Source: Ornithinimicrobium avium (GTDB lineage Bacteria > Actinomycetota > Actinomycetes > Actinomycetales > Dermatophilaceae). From it: a stretch of 64,000 nt of DNA. The first letter of the stretch is position 1, and every line of letters starts with the position of its first letter. Positions 27,801 through 36,487 of the stretch are shown one piece after another. The notes beneath the pieces were generated by a model. It was not told where the DNA came from. It worked only from the letters and a program-made list of their open reading frames with translations, and searched no databases. The position numbers and the translations under genes are program-made. The DNA lies in contig NZ_CP031229.1 in the NCBI RefSeq assembly GCF_003351765.1, positions 3,410,001-3,474,000 of the forward strand, read 5' to 3'.

Positions 27801-28262
27801 TTAGCCGGAAGCGTCTTCCTCTTTGATCAAGGCATTGCGTCGGCTGCGCAGTTCCTCCCGCTTGGCCGCCAGCTGCTTGGGCGTGTGCCCCCGGGCATCG
27901 CCAACCAGGGCAGCGCTGTCGTCAGCGAGCACCTTCCAATCACCTCGAAACCGGCGGGCTACGGCTGCCCTCTGCTGTGGTGCCAGTTTCGCCCCCAAGC
28001 CAGCCGCTGCCGTTGAAGCGAAGGCCAAGAACCCGCTCCCCTCAGGGGGCAACGCCTCCATGAAGACGGTGAGCCCCGTTGCTGCGGAGAGCGCGAGTGT
28101 GCCTCCCAGGATGCCGTAGTTGGCCCACTTCCAACGTTGCCTCCTCGCTTCCCTCGCGCGCGCGGTCTCGGCGATGTCTCGGTCGAGCACAGCCAGCCGT
28201 TGGACTTCTAGGTCTATCGGACTCTTCTGCGCCGCCGCTGGTACGCCGTTCTCATGCTGCAT
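27801..28262 (-). CDS. Two-helix membrane protein, SLATT-like
   Basis: The 153-residue protein has a charged N-terminal helix, then two predicted membrane helices (WANYGILGGTLALSAATGLTV and GFLAFASTAAAGLGAKL). A long basic C-terminal helix (FRGDWKVLADDSAAL to REELRSRRNALIKEEDASG) follows. This layout, with a cytosolic helical tail after two helices, is that of SLATT-type membrane effectors associated with nucleotide-signalling defence systems. No sensor or cyclase gene is next to it, so the assignment is by architecture only. A generic small membrane protein is the alternative. Confidence 0.5.
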   Translation of the reverse strand: MQHENGVPAAAQKSPIDLEVQRLAVLDRDIAETARAREARRQRWKWANYGILGGTLALSAATGLTVFMEALPPEGSGFLAFASTAAAGLGAKLAPQQRAAVARRFRGDWKVLADDSAALVGDARGHTPKQLAAKREELRSRRNALIKEEDASG

Positions 28263-28359
28263 CTGAATGCCTCCCCTGTGGTGCGGTACCGGCCTTAGCC
28301 AAATACGCTTCCGGCTGGCCCGAAACCGCTCCAGACAGTGTGCTCTTCCTTTACCTCAG

Positions 28360-28770
28360 CCTGGATCCGCCGAGGTGATTGGTGATGTGCCCGGGTCGTG
28401 ACACACGAATGCCCCTGCGACCTGGGACGATGAGGCTTACCACAGCAACTCAGCGACCAGATCCAGGAGCACCCGATAGTGCGAGTCTGCCACAACATCT
28501 CCGCCGTTTTCGACGACCCGAACCTGATCGGTACAGCCGGCCTTGTCCCGGTCATGGCGCTGGCCGAGAAGGCGGGCCTGCCGGACCTGGTGAGCGAGCA
28601 CGTCGCCGTGACCGGCTCGGCCGGCGCCAACGCCGACCTCAAGATCGTCTCGTTGGTCGCGGCATGCTCGCCGGCGCGGACAGCATCGAGAAGATGGGAC
28701 CTGGTCCGCCCACGGCGGGATGGTTCGGGTCTTCACCGGTCACCGGGCCCCGACCACGCTGGGCACCCCG
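28360..28770 (+). mobile_element. IS1380-family element type 2, 5' part
   Basis: The inverted repeat CCTGGATCCGCCGA (28360-28373) matches in inverse orientation 35291-35304. CTCAG flanks both outer edges (28355-28359 and 35305-35309) as a target duplication. The transposase start (about 28479, VRVCHNISAVFDDPNLIGTA) follows, with at least two indels near 28660-28720. Similarity ends near 28770; the transposase C-terminus resumes at 34266. Confidence 0.8.
28479..28770 (+). pseudogene. IS1380-family transposase type 2, N-terminal fragment
   Basis: The fragment encodes PVMALAEKAGLPDLVSEHVA and ANADLKIVSLVA. After indels the other frames carry GMLAGADSIEKM and TGHRAPTTLGT, the conserved N-terminal domain of IS1380 transposases. 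The catalytic domain is absent here. Fragment 34266-35155 is its C-terminal counterpart, and about 150 central residues are missing. Confidence 0.78.
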
Positions 28771-28877
28771 GTATGGACCAGACCACCAGCGCCCACCCCA
28801 ACCCTCTCGCCTCAGCCAGCGCCGCCTACGACACCGCCGTGCAGGCCCTCCTCACGAAAACCGGTTTCGCCGCCTGA

Positions 28878-29261
28878 CTTTGACTCAAGATTCCGACTTC
28901 GCCGGACCTAGCGAAGCTAGCGAAGCTAGCGGGTAGTCATCCGCTGGCGGCTTAGCCACTTCGAGGCCTTCAGCCTGTCGGCCGTCACGTATGCGGGGTC
29001 GCACTGCTCAAGGCCGCGGGCAGGCTGACCCTCGCTCAGCACGCGTATCCTTCGCGCGGGTGCTTCTCCGAGTGCCCGAGGCGGGTGACCCGCCTGTCAC
29101 CGCCTTTGTTCTGACTCGCACCGACGAAGACAGCCACGCCCTGATGGCGGCAGGAGGGTAGCGCGACGGCGAACGTCAATTCTTCCCCACGCGGGCCGAC
29201 TTGCTGCTACTGTCCGCCCAGAGCATCACCGTAGGGGCGGTGCCTGTCGTGGAGGTGCAGT
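28878..29261. other. No gene seen; short direct repeats
   Basis: AGCGAAGCT occurs in direct succession near 28912-28930 (CTAGCGAAGCTAGCGAAGCT). Nothing else recognisable was found before the secreted peptidase gene. Base composition drops from here to about 31050. Confidence 0.35.
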
Positions 29262-29946
29262 ATGCGTAAGGCCACCCGGTTTCTCTCCACTTTTCGCTGT
29301 TTCTGCTAGCCTGCTTCTTTCGGGAGGTGCGACAGCTCAGGCACAAGACAGCATAGATGAACTTCTGCAATATTACCCTGAGCTTTCGCGCGCCGAGGTT
29401 GAGGCTGAGCTCAATGCGACGTCCCAAGGATTCGCAACCACGCAGGCTGTCGCTTTGAGCTTGGCACTAGCAGAGGAGCAAGCACATGCCGAGACATACG
29501 TGGCCGCTCCGCCGGGGCCGGACGTCGTCAAGTACCTTAATGATGCCGACACCGTGGGAGATATCTTCTATCGTCACTCCGCCCCGGGGCACAACGGAAT
29601 ATTCTACTCGTTGCGCTACTTCGAGCACGCTCCTGGCCTAGGGAAAGTCGTAACGTGGGGTGACTCGCGAAAGTACACCATGAGTTCTGGATCCAGGAAG
29701 ATGTTCGTCATCGGCCACTGGAGCCAAACCGACGACGCCGCAGCTTGGGCGAAAGCCCGCGAGGGGGCCGCGTACCGCAAAGTGTTCTGGGACAACAAGT
29801 ACTACACGGGTAAGATGAATTGCTCACAACTCGTGTGGGCCGCGTATAAGAAGCAAGGCATAGACGTTGACAATAACGGCGGCAAGGGCGTCTATCCCCG
29901 CAACATCAGGGACGATAATGACACCGTTAGCTACAAGAGCTACTGA
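29262..29946 (+). pseudogene. Secreted permuted NlpC/P60-like (YiiX-type) cysteine hydrolase, frameshift in signal peptide
   Basis: ATG 29262 reads MRKATRFLS and hits a stop after 15 codons. One base away, the frame supplies the rest of a signal peptide (FAVSASLLLSGGATAQA) and the mature protein to 29946, about 225 residues in total. The conserved text HSAPGHNGIFY (His) and KMNCSQLVWAAYKKQGID (Cys) fits permuted papain-like NlpC/P60 proteins such as YiiX, which cleave amide or isopeptide bonds. A lipoprotein gene follows 2 bases later. The single lesion in a short region could be a sequencing error. Base composition is lower in GC than in core genes. Confidence 0.6.
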
Positions 29947-29948
29947 AT

Positions 29949-31049
29949 ATGAAAGTAGCGCGGGGTTGGGCTTGGGGCACGCTGCTTGCAATCAGTGTTG
30001 GCGCGTGTACGGAGGGACAGGACCTTGGAGCGACCCAAGCGGAAGGGAATGGCATGCGGCCAGGTGGGGTCGTCGTTCTCACCGGGAGTGGCGTTGAGGA
30101 GGGTGACCTGCCGGGTCGCGGGACTGTGCTATATGCCGATTCCGAGAGAACTGTAGAGCGCTTGAAGATCGGTGATCCAGGTCAAATCAGTCCAGTGCAG
30201 CTAGGAAGCGACCTCCTGGTTAGCGATAGTCGTAACGTCTACACGATATCGGCGGAGGCAGTCACTCAAGAGACCCACTCGATGGGAAGCGAAGGTTGGG
30301 CTGGTGGATACGCCAATCCTGCTGGTGACGCTGTGGTGCTCTACAATACAGGAATGGCCCCAGGCGCTGGGCAGTACATTACTGATGTTCTCGTCGTGGG
30401 GCACGGGGGGAGCTCGATGAAGCAGGCGGAGATTCCATATTTCGTCACGCAGTCGGGAGTGTGTGACGAGTCTATCTGGGTTATCGGTGAATCGGCAGAC
30501 CACTTGAGCTCCGCGGTCGTTGAGATTTCTTGGGATACTACATTCAAAGTCGCCCAGGAGGAGGATCTTGATGGTCGAGAACTCGGCGAAACCTCTATTG
30601 TATGCATTAACGACGTCCCGACATGGCTAGAGTTGGATACTCAGGGGCGCAGGGTCCTGGCGTCGTGGAATGATTCTGCGCAATCCGTGGATCGCCAACT
30701 CCTCGTCAATGACGATCTGCCTGCAGGGGACTGGCCCGTTCTAGGCTGGGCCGGAGTTGCCGATAATCACATGGTGTACCTCGGGACGGACGGCGGCATA
30801 AGGCGGGTCGATCCCGCATCGGCGACAGTCGAAACTGTCGACCAGGTTGAGCTGGATGAGGACTCACTCGTGCTGCCCACGATGAGCGAGGCCGGGGTTG
30901 CGTTCCTCGTGATTCGTCAGTCCGCTGGCACGACCGATCTGATCCGCCTTGACGAGTCTGGAGAAATCGGGCAGGTGACCCCAATCGAAGGGCTTAATGA
31001 AGTGCTTGACGGTAGCGGCGAAGTGCCGAGGTCGATCCTTGTACTTTAA
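29949..31049 (+). CDS. Putative lipoprotein with beta-propeller-like repeats
   Basis: The 366-residue protein opens MKVARGWAWGTLLAISVGAC with a lipobox-like VGAC. The rest is beta-rich, with spaced motifs of the kind seen in propeller blades (YADSERTVERLKIGD, YLGTDGGIRRVDPASATVET, TDLIRLDESGEIGQV). I do not recognise a specific family. It starts 2 bases after the preceding secreted hydrolase and is probably co-transcribed with it, so both would act outside the membrane. The codon composition is unlike neighbouring high-GC genes, suggesting recent transfer. Confidence 0.65.
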   Translation: MKVARGWAWGTLLAISVGACTEGQDLGATQAEGNGMRPGGVVVLTGSGVEEGDLPGRGTVLYADSERTVERLKIGDPGQISPVQLGSDLLVSDSRNVYTISAEAVTQETHSMGSEGWAGGYANPAGDAVVLYNTGMAPGAGQYITDVLVVGHGGSSMKQAEIPYFVTQSGVCDESIWVIGESADHLSSAVVEISWDTTFKVAQEEDLDGRELGETSIVCINDVPTWLELDTQGRRVLASWNDSAQSVDRQLLVNDDLPAGDWPVLGWAGVADNHMVYLGTDGGIRRVDPASATVETVDQVELDEDSLVLPTMSEAGVAFLVIRQSAGTTDLIRLDESGEIGQVTPIEGLNEVLDGSGEVPRSILVL

Positions 31050-31096
31050 CCGCGCTTCGCTCGCCCTGTCGGAGGTATCCGTGCACACTGCAGTTC

Positions 31097-31258
31097 TCAG
31101 CCCGAGCACGAGGAGCCGGGCTGTCGTGATTTGTCCTTCGGGACGGGCCCGCGTGGTCGCGGCTCATGACCAGCCTGCCTGACCAGGTCTATAACGGTCT
31201 GACGCGAGACGCCGTAGTTGCGAGCGAGTTGTGCTCCGGTAGCCCCGGACACGTACTC
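31097..31258 (-). pseudogene. C-terminal HTH fragment of a recombinase or transposase
   Basis: A minus-strand frame running out of the IS3 edge reads EYVSGATGAQLARNYGVSRQ followed by TVIDLVRQAGHEPR, then stop at 31097. It resembles the helix-turn-helix tail of serine resolvases or the HTH of IS transposases. The upstream part is absent, truncated by IS3 copy 2 at 31259. Confidence 0.5.
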
Positions 31259-31285
31259 TGAAGCGCCCCAGGTTCTCTGCCGCTC

Positions 31286-32260
31286 TCATACGGGCTGCGG
31301 CTCGGGGTTGAGGGCAGCATAGTGGGCTTGCTCGTACTCGATCGGTGGGACGTTGCCCAGCGACCCGTGGAGCCGACGGGTGTTGTACCAGTCGACCCAG
31401 CCGGCGGTGGCGTACTCCACGTCGGCGAGGGTCTTGTAGGGCCCCGCGTGGAAGACCGTGGTGCGGATGCACTCGGCCTTGTAGAGCCCGTTGACCGTCT
31501 CCATGAGCGCGTTGTCGTACGCGTCGCCCACGGACCCGATCGAGGGCCGGATCTCCTCCAGCGCGAGATGCTCGGTGAGGCGGATCGAGGTGTACTGGCT
31601 GCCCGCATCACTGTGATGTATCAGCTGCCAGGGCACCCTGGGGTGGCCGTCCCGTTCTCGTTGCCAGATCGCCATCCGCAGCGGGATCATGACCAGGTCG
31701 GTGTGCTTGGTGCTGGCGGCGTGCCAGGCCACGATCCGCTGGGAGAACACGTCCAGGATGAACGCGACGTAGACGAACCCGGCCCACGTCCTGGCGTAGG
31801 TGAAGTCCGTGACCCACACGAGGTTCGGTGCGTTGGCGGTGAAGTCACGATTCAGCAGGTCACCGGCCCGGATGCCGTCCTTGGCCGGGATCGTGGTCCG
31901 GGTGCCCTTGTCGCGGCGCACCCCGACCAGCCCGAGGGTCCTCATGGCCCGGTCCACGGCCCCGGCAGACGCCGCGGGCATCGTCGTGCGGCGCACGTAC
32001 GCGGTCATCTTCCGGCGCCCGTACAGGCCCTCCGGGGCCAACTTGCGGCGCCCGTGCGGCGTGGTGGTCCAGGCGATGTCACGCACCGCGTCCACAACCT
32101 GGGCGTCGGTCACCGTACGTGCCGCGATCGTTCGACCGGTCTGCTTCCAGGATCGGTAGGTCCGCGCGGCAACCTGGCAGCCCTGCTCACGCAGCACCAC
32201 ACAGACCGACTCGACCGCGTGGCCCTGGGCTCTCATGGTGTCGATGAATCCCATGATCAT
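31286..32260 (-). CDS. IS3-family transposase OrfB (DDE catalytic subunit)
   Basis: The 324-residue protein includes the HTH_21-like region (MGFIDTMRAQGHAVES) and the rve integrase core. VWVTDFTYARTWAGFVYVAF holds the first Asp, IHHSDAGSQYTS the second, and SIGSVGDAYDNALMETVNGLYKAE the Glu. ATG 32260 overlaps the orfA stop (ATGA). In this family a -1 frameshift on a run such as TTTTC near 32295 normally makes the OrfAB fusion, which is the active enzyme; that run is present. Confidence 0.93.
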   Translation of the reverse strand: MIMGFIDTMRAQGHAVESVCVVLREQGCQVAARTYRSWKQTGRTIAARTVTDAQVVDAVRDIAWTTTPHGRRKLAPEGLYGRRKMTAYVRRTTMPAASAGAVDRAMRTLGLVGVRRDKGTRTTIPAKDGIRAGDLLNRDFTANAPNLVWVTDFTYARTWAGFVYVAFILDVFSQRIVAWHAASTKHTDLVMIPLRMAIWQRERDGHPRVPWQLIHHSDAGSQYTSIRLTEHLALEEIRPSIGSVGDAYDNALMETVNGLYKAECIRTTVFHAGPYKTLADVEYATAGWVDWYNTRRLHGSLGNVPPIEYEQAHYAALNPEPQPV

Positions 32261-32577
32261 CGGTTGCGGGGGTCGAGCTCCCCGACGAAGAAAACCGTCG
32301 CGGCCTTCAGGATCGCGTTGTCCTCCTCCAACCGGCGGACCCTGGACTTCAAGGACTTGATCTGCTCCAGCTCCTCACTGGTCACACCGTCGCGGCCACC
32401 GGCATCGACCTGGGCCTGGATGACCCAGCGACGCACGGACTCCCTCCCGACACCCAGCTGCTTGGCCACCGCGGCCGAAGCGGCCGTCAACGACGGGTAC
32501 TCGGACAGGTGCTCGGTGACCAGACGCACAGCGCGGGCCTTCAACTCTGGATCGATCTTCTTGGGCATGGTGCTCAT
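32257..32577 (-). CDS. IS3-family OrfA (HTH, DNA-binding subunit)
   Basis: Start ATG 32577 follows GGAGGA, giving 106 residues. The N-terminal helix-turn-helix (LTAASAAVAKQLGVGRESVRRW) recognises the element ends. A C-terminal coiled segment (IKSLKSRVRRLEEDNAILKAA) promotes dimerisation. The stop overlaps the orfB start, and frameshifting in the overlap is expected to give OrfAB. Confidence 0.92.
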   Translation of the reverse strand: MSTMPKKIDPELKARAVRLVTEHLSEYPSLTAASAAVAKQLGVGRESVRRWVIQAQVDAGGRDGVTSEELEQIKSLKSRVRRLEEDNAILKAATVFFVGELDPRNR

Positions 32578-32622
32578 CCTCCTGGACTCAAACAGGAGCG
32601 GCATCGAACCTGGGGCGCTTCA

Positions 32623-34265
32623 CTGCTGAGGTGTGGGTGGACGGGGGGCAGGTCGCTCAGGCGGGGTGCAGAGCGCGGAGGCGGGCGAAGGCGTCGGCGA
32701 GGTGGGTGGCCCAGGCCCAGCCGGTGGGGATCTTCAGCACCCGGCTACGGGCGTGCCGGACGAGCTTGCCCGGGGCGGAGAGGAGCCGGAACCGCAGGGT
32801 CTTGGGCTCGGCGAGGGCCAGGTCGCCGGTCAGGGCGAGCAGCCGCAGCCAGGCCAGCACGGTGACGGCGTGGGCGGCCAGGTGCAGCCACGCGCTGTTC
32901 CGGGCGTAAGAGGTCGAGGGCAGCCGGGTGCCACCGCACGCCTTGAGCTCCTTGATCCGGTCCTCCACGTGCGCCTGGGTGCGGTGCCGGACGTCCAGGT
33001 ACTGGACCTGCCCGGTAGGAGTGTTGGTGGCGAACGCGCCGTAGCGCCAGTTCGGGTCCTGCCCCAGCTGCGCCTGCTCGCCGGGCGCCCGTGGTGTGCG
33101 GCGGGCGAAGGTGCGCATGTCGGTCGGCCACCCGGTCAGCTGGTCCCCGCCGGGGCCGGTGCGCAGCAGCCCGGTCAGCTCGATCACCTGCGCGTCGGTC
33201 TCGGCCGTCCCGGCGGCGGTCAGCCCGGGCGACCAGTCACCCTCGCGTGCTGCTTCGATCGCGGTCCGGGTGCGGACATCGACCGGCCACCCGATGGAGT
33301 ACTCCAGGCGCCGGCCGCGGGCACCGTGCACGGTCGCGGTGTTCAAGGCGTGCAGGTGCTCGACCAGGCCGTGGGAGGCGCCGGCACCGTCGACGGTGAC
33401 GAGAACGTCGCGGCGGTAGGGTGCGGGGACCTGGGCCAGGGCGGCGTCGAGCACGGCGACGTGGTCGGCCGCGGTGAACGAGCCGGCCGACCCGACCCGG
33501 TTCATCATCGCCAGGTTCTCCCCGGTGTTGGAGCACCACGCGGTCAACGGGTGGAAGCCGTACCCCTTGTAGTTCGGCTCCGCGCCCTCCTTGTCCGAGG
33601 CCGACGCGATCACCGTCGCGTCCAGCCGGACCACCGTGACCGGGTCACCACCGGGACCGGTCAGGTCCTTGCCGGCGGCCCTGACCGCAGGCAGGGCTCC
33701 GTGGCGGGCCACGATCTTGGTCCAGGCGCGGGCTCGGACCTTCGCGGTGGCCCGTGCCAGCGTCCGGCCGGGCAGCCCGTCGTCGCGCAGCCGGTCGGCG
33801 TACTCGCCCAGCACCCGCAGCACGGTGGTGTCGCTGGCGCCGCCGGCCGCGCCGAACAGCTCGACCTGGGCAGTCATGGCCTCCACGTCCGAGAGGCACG
33901 AGGCGCCCGCGGCCAGGGCGGCGACGGTGTCGGTGACCGCCCGGCCCCGGTCCCGGCCCGGGACGAACCCACGCCGGGCGAGCACGTCCCGGTACGCGCC
34001 CGTGAGCCCGACCCGGTCGGCCAGCAGCCTGGGCAGCACCACCCCCGCGTGCGCGACCGTCCCGGCGCCCTCGGCCCGCACCAGCAGGCCCGAGGACCAG
34101 GCCGTCTCGACGATCTTGACCCCGCTTGTACGCTTCACCTTGAGGGTGTCCCTTCCCAGGCATGAACACTGATCTTGACAATCCGTATTCTCCCAGGTCA
34201 GGGACACCCTCACCCTCACGACACGCTAGATCCCAACCCCGCGCGAGCCCCCCTGTGAATACTCC
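32623..34265 (-). mobile_element. IS1380-family element type 1, copy C (3' end truncated)
   Basis: The intact end GTGAATACTCCAGG at 34252-34265 equals the inverted repeat of copies A and B. The opposite end is missing because IS3 copy 2 abuts at 32622. On the 34265 side the sequence continues straight into the C-terminal part of a different IS1380 transposase, so copy C inserted there. It is diverged from copies A and B. Confidence 0.82.
32657..34138 (-). CDS. IS1380-family transposase, type 1 (copy C)
   Basis: From GTG 34138 (VKRTSG) the 493-residue transposase is intact in frame. It has the N-terminal domain (HAGVVLPRLLADRVGLTGAY), DTTVLRVLGEYAD, the catalytic RNase H-like region (RLDATVIASASDKEGAEPNYKG), VTVDGAGASHGLVEH and the C-terminal RTQAHVEDRIKELKACGG with the conserved Glu. 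It is about 85 percent similar by eye to copies A and B. The element's own 3' terminal repeat is lost, so it may not be mobile alone. Confidence 0.9.
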   Translation of the reverse strand: MKRTSGVKIVETAWSSGLLVRAEGAGTVAHAGVVLPRLLADRVGLTGAYRDVLARRGFVPGRDRGRAVTDTVAALAAGASCLSDVEAMTAQVELFGAAGGASDTTVLRVLGEYADRLRDDGLPGRTLARATAKVRARAWTKIVARHGALPAVRAAGKDLTGPGGDPVTVVRLDATVIASASDKEGAEPNYKGYGFHPLTAWCSNTGENLAMMNRVGSAGSFTAADHVAVLDAALAQVPAPYRRDVLVTVDGAGASHGLVEHLHALNTATVHGARGRRLEYSIGWPVDVRTRTAIEAAREGDWSPGLTAAGTAETDAQVIELTGLLRTGPGGDQLTGWPTDMRTFARRTPRAPGEQAQLGQDPNWRYGAFATNTPTGQVQYLDVRHRTQAHVEDRIKELKACGGTRLPSTSYARNSAWLHLAAHAVTVLAWLRLLALTGDLALAEPKTLRFRLLSAPGKLVRHARSRVLKIPTGWAWATHLADAFARLRALHPA

Positions 34266-35155
34266 AGGCCAAGGGCCTGAACGTGCAGGTCGCGACGCTG
34301 TCCACACCGACCGCGGCACCGGTGCTCGCCGCCACGAGGCTGCGTAAGGGCAACAGCTCCTCGGCGCACGGCGCGCCCCGGCTGATCGCCGACGCCGTGG
34401 CCACCGCGCGCCGGGCCAGCGCCACCGGCACCCTGACCGTGCGGGCGGACTCCGCCTACTACAACCACGACGTCGTCGCCGCCGCCCGCCGGGCCGGGGC
34501 AAGGTTCTCCCTGACCGCCCGCATGGACCCTGCCGTGACCGCGGCGATCACCCGCATCGACGAGGACGCGTGGGTGGACATCAGGTACCCGAACGCGATC
34601 TGGGACGAGCAAGAGGGCCGATGGGTCTCCGACGCCCAGGTCGCGCAGATCTCTTACACCGCGTTCACCTCCCGCAAGAAGGCTGAGCACGTCACCGCCC
34701 GGCTGATCGTGCGCCGCGTCAAGCGGCTGAACCCGAAGGCGGCCAGGGCCGGCCAGGAGGAGTTGTTCGCCGCCTACCGTTACCACGGCGTGTTCACCGA
34801 CTCACCCCTGTCGATGCTGCAGGCTGAGGCCTCCCACCGTGACCACGCGATCGTCGAGCAGGTCATCGCCGACCTGAAGTCAGGCCCGCTCGCTCACGCT
34901 CCTTCAGGATCGTTCTCGGCCAATGGTGCGTGGACGGTGCTGGCCGCGGTCACGTTCAACCTGACCCGCGCCGTCGGCGTCCTGGCCTCCACCTTCCACG
35001 CCCGGGCCCGACCGGCCACGATCCGCGATGAGCTGATCAAGATCCCGGCCCGGATCGCCAACCGGGCCCGACGCCTCCACCTACACCTACCCACCAACTG
35101 GCCCTGGCAGAACGCCTGGCAGGGCATGTTCACCCACGCCTACGCCCCCGCCTGA
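34266..35155 (+). pseudogene. IS1380-family transposase type 2, C-terminal fragment
   Basis: The frame carries the catalytic half of an IS1380 transposase: VATLSTPTAAPVLAATRLRK, TLTVRADSAYYNHDVVAAAR with a catalytic Asp, and HRDHAIVEQVIADLKSGPLA with the Glu. The end is NWPWQNAWQGMFTHAYAP. It lacks the N-terminal domain, which lies 5.5 kb away at 28479-28770 on the same strand. The fragment starts exactly at the end of the inserted IS1380 copy C. Confidence 0.82.
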
Positions 35156-35304
35156 CCACCCACCCCCTGCCCCGACGAGGAACGACCCAAGTGGAAAAGC
35201 CGGTCAGACCGGCGCACTCGCCCTGCCCAGAACCCCGGCCCCCTCGATCAATCGCACTCAGCCCCTCTCAACGCCTCTCAAGAAACCCGATCGGCGGATC
35301 CAGG
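34266..35304 (+). mobile_element. IS1380-family element type 2, 3' part
   Basis: The 3' portion of the element begun at 28360 ends at inverted repeat TCGGCGGATCCAGG (35291-35304), followed by the duplicated CTCAG. Everything between 28771 and 34265 is therefore nested inside one older insertion. Confidence 0.82.
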
Positions 35305-35387
35305 CTCAGCGGGCAAGGGCTTCCTGCGCGCTCTGCACATCTGTCCGTGCGCTCTAGCGGCGCGAGTCGTCGTCCGGGCATCCGCTC

Positions 35388-35659
35388 ATGCCGCGCTGAG
35401 GACGGCTACGCTCGTCCGATCATGCCGCGCTGAGGACGGCTACGCTCGTCCGATCATGCCGCGCTGAGGACGGCTACGCTCGTCCGATCATGCCGCGCTG
35501 AGGACGGCTACGCTCGTCCGATCATGCCGCGCTGAGGACGGCTACGCTCGTCCGATCATGCCGCGTGGAGGACGGCTACGCTCGTCCGACTTTGCCGCGC
35601 TGAGGACGGCTACGCTCGTCCGATCATGCCGCGCTGAGGACGGCTACGCTCGTCCGATC
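35388..35659 (+). repeat. Eight tandem 34-bp repeats with palindromic core
   Basis: Units start at 35388, 35422, 35456, 35490, 35524, 35558, 35592 and 35626. A partial ninth unit begins at 35660 (ATGCCGCT). The consensus begins ATGCCGCGCTGAGGACGGCT and continues ACGCTCGTCCGATC. Each contains GGACG-8-CGTCC, an imperfect hairpin. Unit 6 has GTGGAGG and a GACTTTG end; the rest are near identical. There are no spacers, so it is not a CRISPR array. There are no long open frames. Confidence 0.95.
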
Positions 35660-35734
35660 ATGCCGCTGGTCGTTAGGGGTTGTCGGGCTCCAGTCACGTC
35701 CTAGCCTGTCCGTACGCCAGGCGGGTAGCGGCCT

Positions 35735-35938
35735 CTACGGCTTGAGGATGAAGATGTCCTCGACCGTGCGCCCGAAGGTGTGTGCCAGTCGGAGGGCGAC
35801 GGGGAGGCTGGGGTCGAAGCGTCCGGTCTCGATGGAATTGATGGTCTGGCGGGAGACGCCCAGCTCCTGGGCCAGGCGACCCTGGCTCCAGCCGCGGGAC
35901 TCCCTCAGCGCTCGGAGGCCGTTGACCGTCTCAGGCAC
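35735..35938 (-). CDS. Small XRE-family transcriptional regulator
   Basis: The protein is 67-68 residues (start GTG 35938 or TTG 35941). It is a single Cro/C1 helix-turn-helix: LRALRESRGWSQGRLAQELG, then SRQTINSIETGRFDPSLPVALRLAHTFG and a hydrophobic end VEDIFILKP. This short form resembles YozG-like regulators, which typically pair with a membrane protein gene. Its start overlaps the stop of the membrane protein gene upstream, so both form one unit, and it probably controls that unit. Confidence 0.88.
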   Translation of the reverse strand: MPETVNGLRALRESRGWSQGRLAQELGVSRQTINSIETGRFDPSLPVALRLAHTFGRTVEDIFILKP

Positions 35939-36335
35939 CAAATGCTCGCAGGGCCAGGCGGTAGCGGACCCAGAAGGCTGCGACCGCGAGCGTCATGAAG
36001 GCCATCGCCGTCAGGGCCGCGAGCGTGTCCGCCACGATCGCCAGGACGAGGAAGAGTACTGCGCCCAGGATGACGGCATCTCCGTAGGCCTGGCTGCGGG
36101 CCTGCTGGGCGGCCCGGAACTCCACGCTGTCCGGTGAGCTCTCACCCGAGGCGTCGCGGCGCCGGCGCACCGTGATGTTCAGCGCCAGGGCCAGCGGCAG
36201 GCTGACCAGCAGCATCCCAAGGAAGCCCAGCGGATCCTCGAACGGGTGGTCGGCCTCGGCATTCCCCCAGCCCTGCAGGACCAGGCCCCCGATCGCGAGG
36301 GCCCCCGCTACCAGCCAGACGTGCGACGTCTTCAT
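35931..36335 (-). CDS. Membrane protein partnered with XRE regulator
   Basis: The 134-residue protein has four hydrophobic segments: VWLVAGALAIGGLVLQGWG, FLGMLLVSLPLALALNITV, DAVILGAVLFLVLAIVADTL and MAFMTLAVAAFWVRYRLAL. A charged loop (RRRRDASGESSPDSVEFRAAQQARS) lies between the second and third. It has the layout of DUF3796/DUF2178-like proteins encoded with YozG-type regulators in many Gram-positives. Function is unknown. It overlaps the XRE gene by a few bases. Confidence 0.7.
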   Translation of the reverse strand: MKTSHVWLVAGALAIGGLVLQGWGNAEADHPFEDPLGFLGMLLVSLPLALALNITVRRRRDASGESSPDSVEFRAAQQARSQAYGDAVILGAVLFLVLAIVADTLAALTAMAFMTLAVAAFWVRYRLALRAFGA

Positions 36336-36487
36336 GTGTCATGTTTACTTGTCACCACGTTGGTTTGTCAAGTGCACTTGTCACCCGTGCGGCGGCCGAC
36401 CACTCAGACTCCGAGGGAGACCGCGGGCCACGATCCTGATGGGGCGAGGCGGTTCACCCTTCGGCCTCCTGGCGGCGACACCCCTCA

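Larger units (their letters stand above)
31259..32622 (-). mobile_element. IS3-family element, copy 2 (complete)
   Basis: The 1364-bp element is bounded by TGAAGCGCCCCAGGTTC at 31259 and its inverse ending GGGGCGCTTCA at 32622. It carries overlapping orfA and orfB. Flanking trinucleotides (CTC and CTG) do not match, so no clear target duplication is seen. It truncates a resolvase-like fragment on the left and an IS1380 element on the right. Confidence 0.92.

Noticed and set aside
28773..28877. Small frame MDQTTSAHPNPLASASAAYD... between IS1380 fragment and low-GC region
   Set aside because: Could look like a short peptide gene, but it begins at a broken junction, lacks a ribosome site and has no biosynthetic neighbour.
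35388..35659. Possible CRISPR array
   Set aside because: The repeats follow each other directly without unique spacers, and no cas genes are present.
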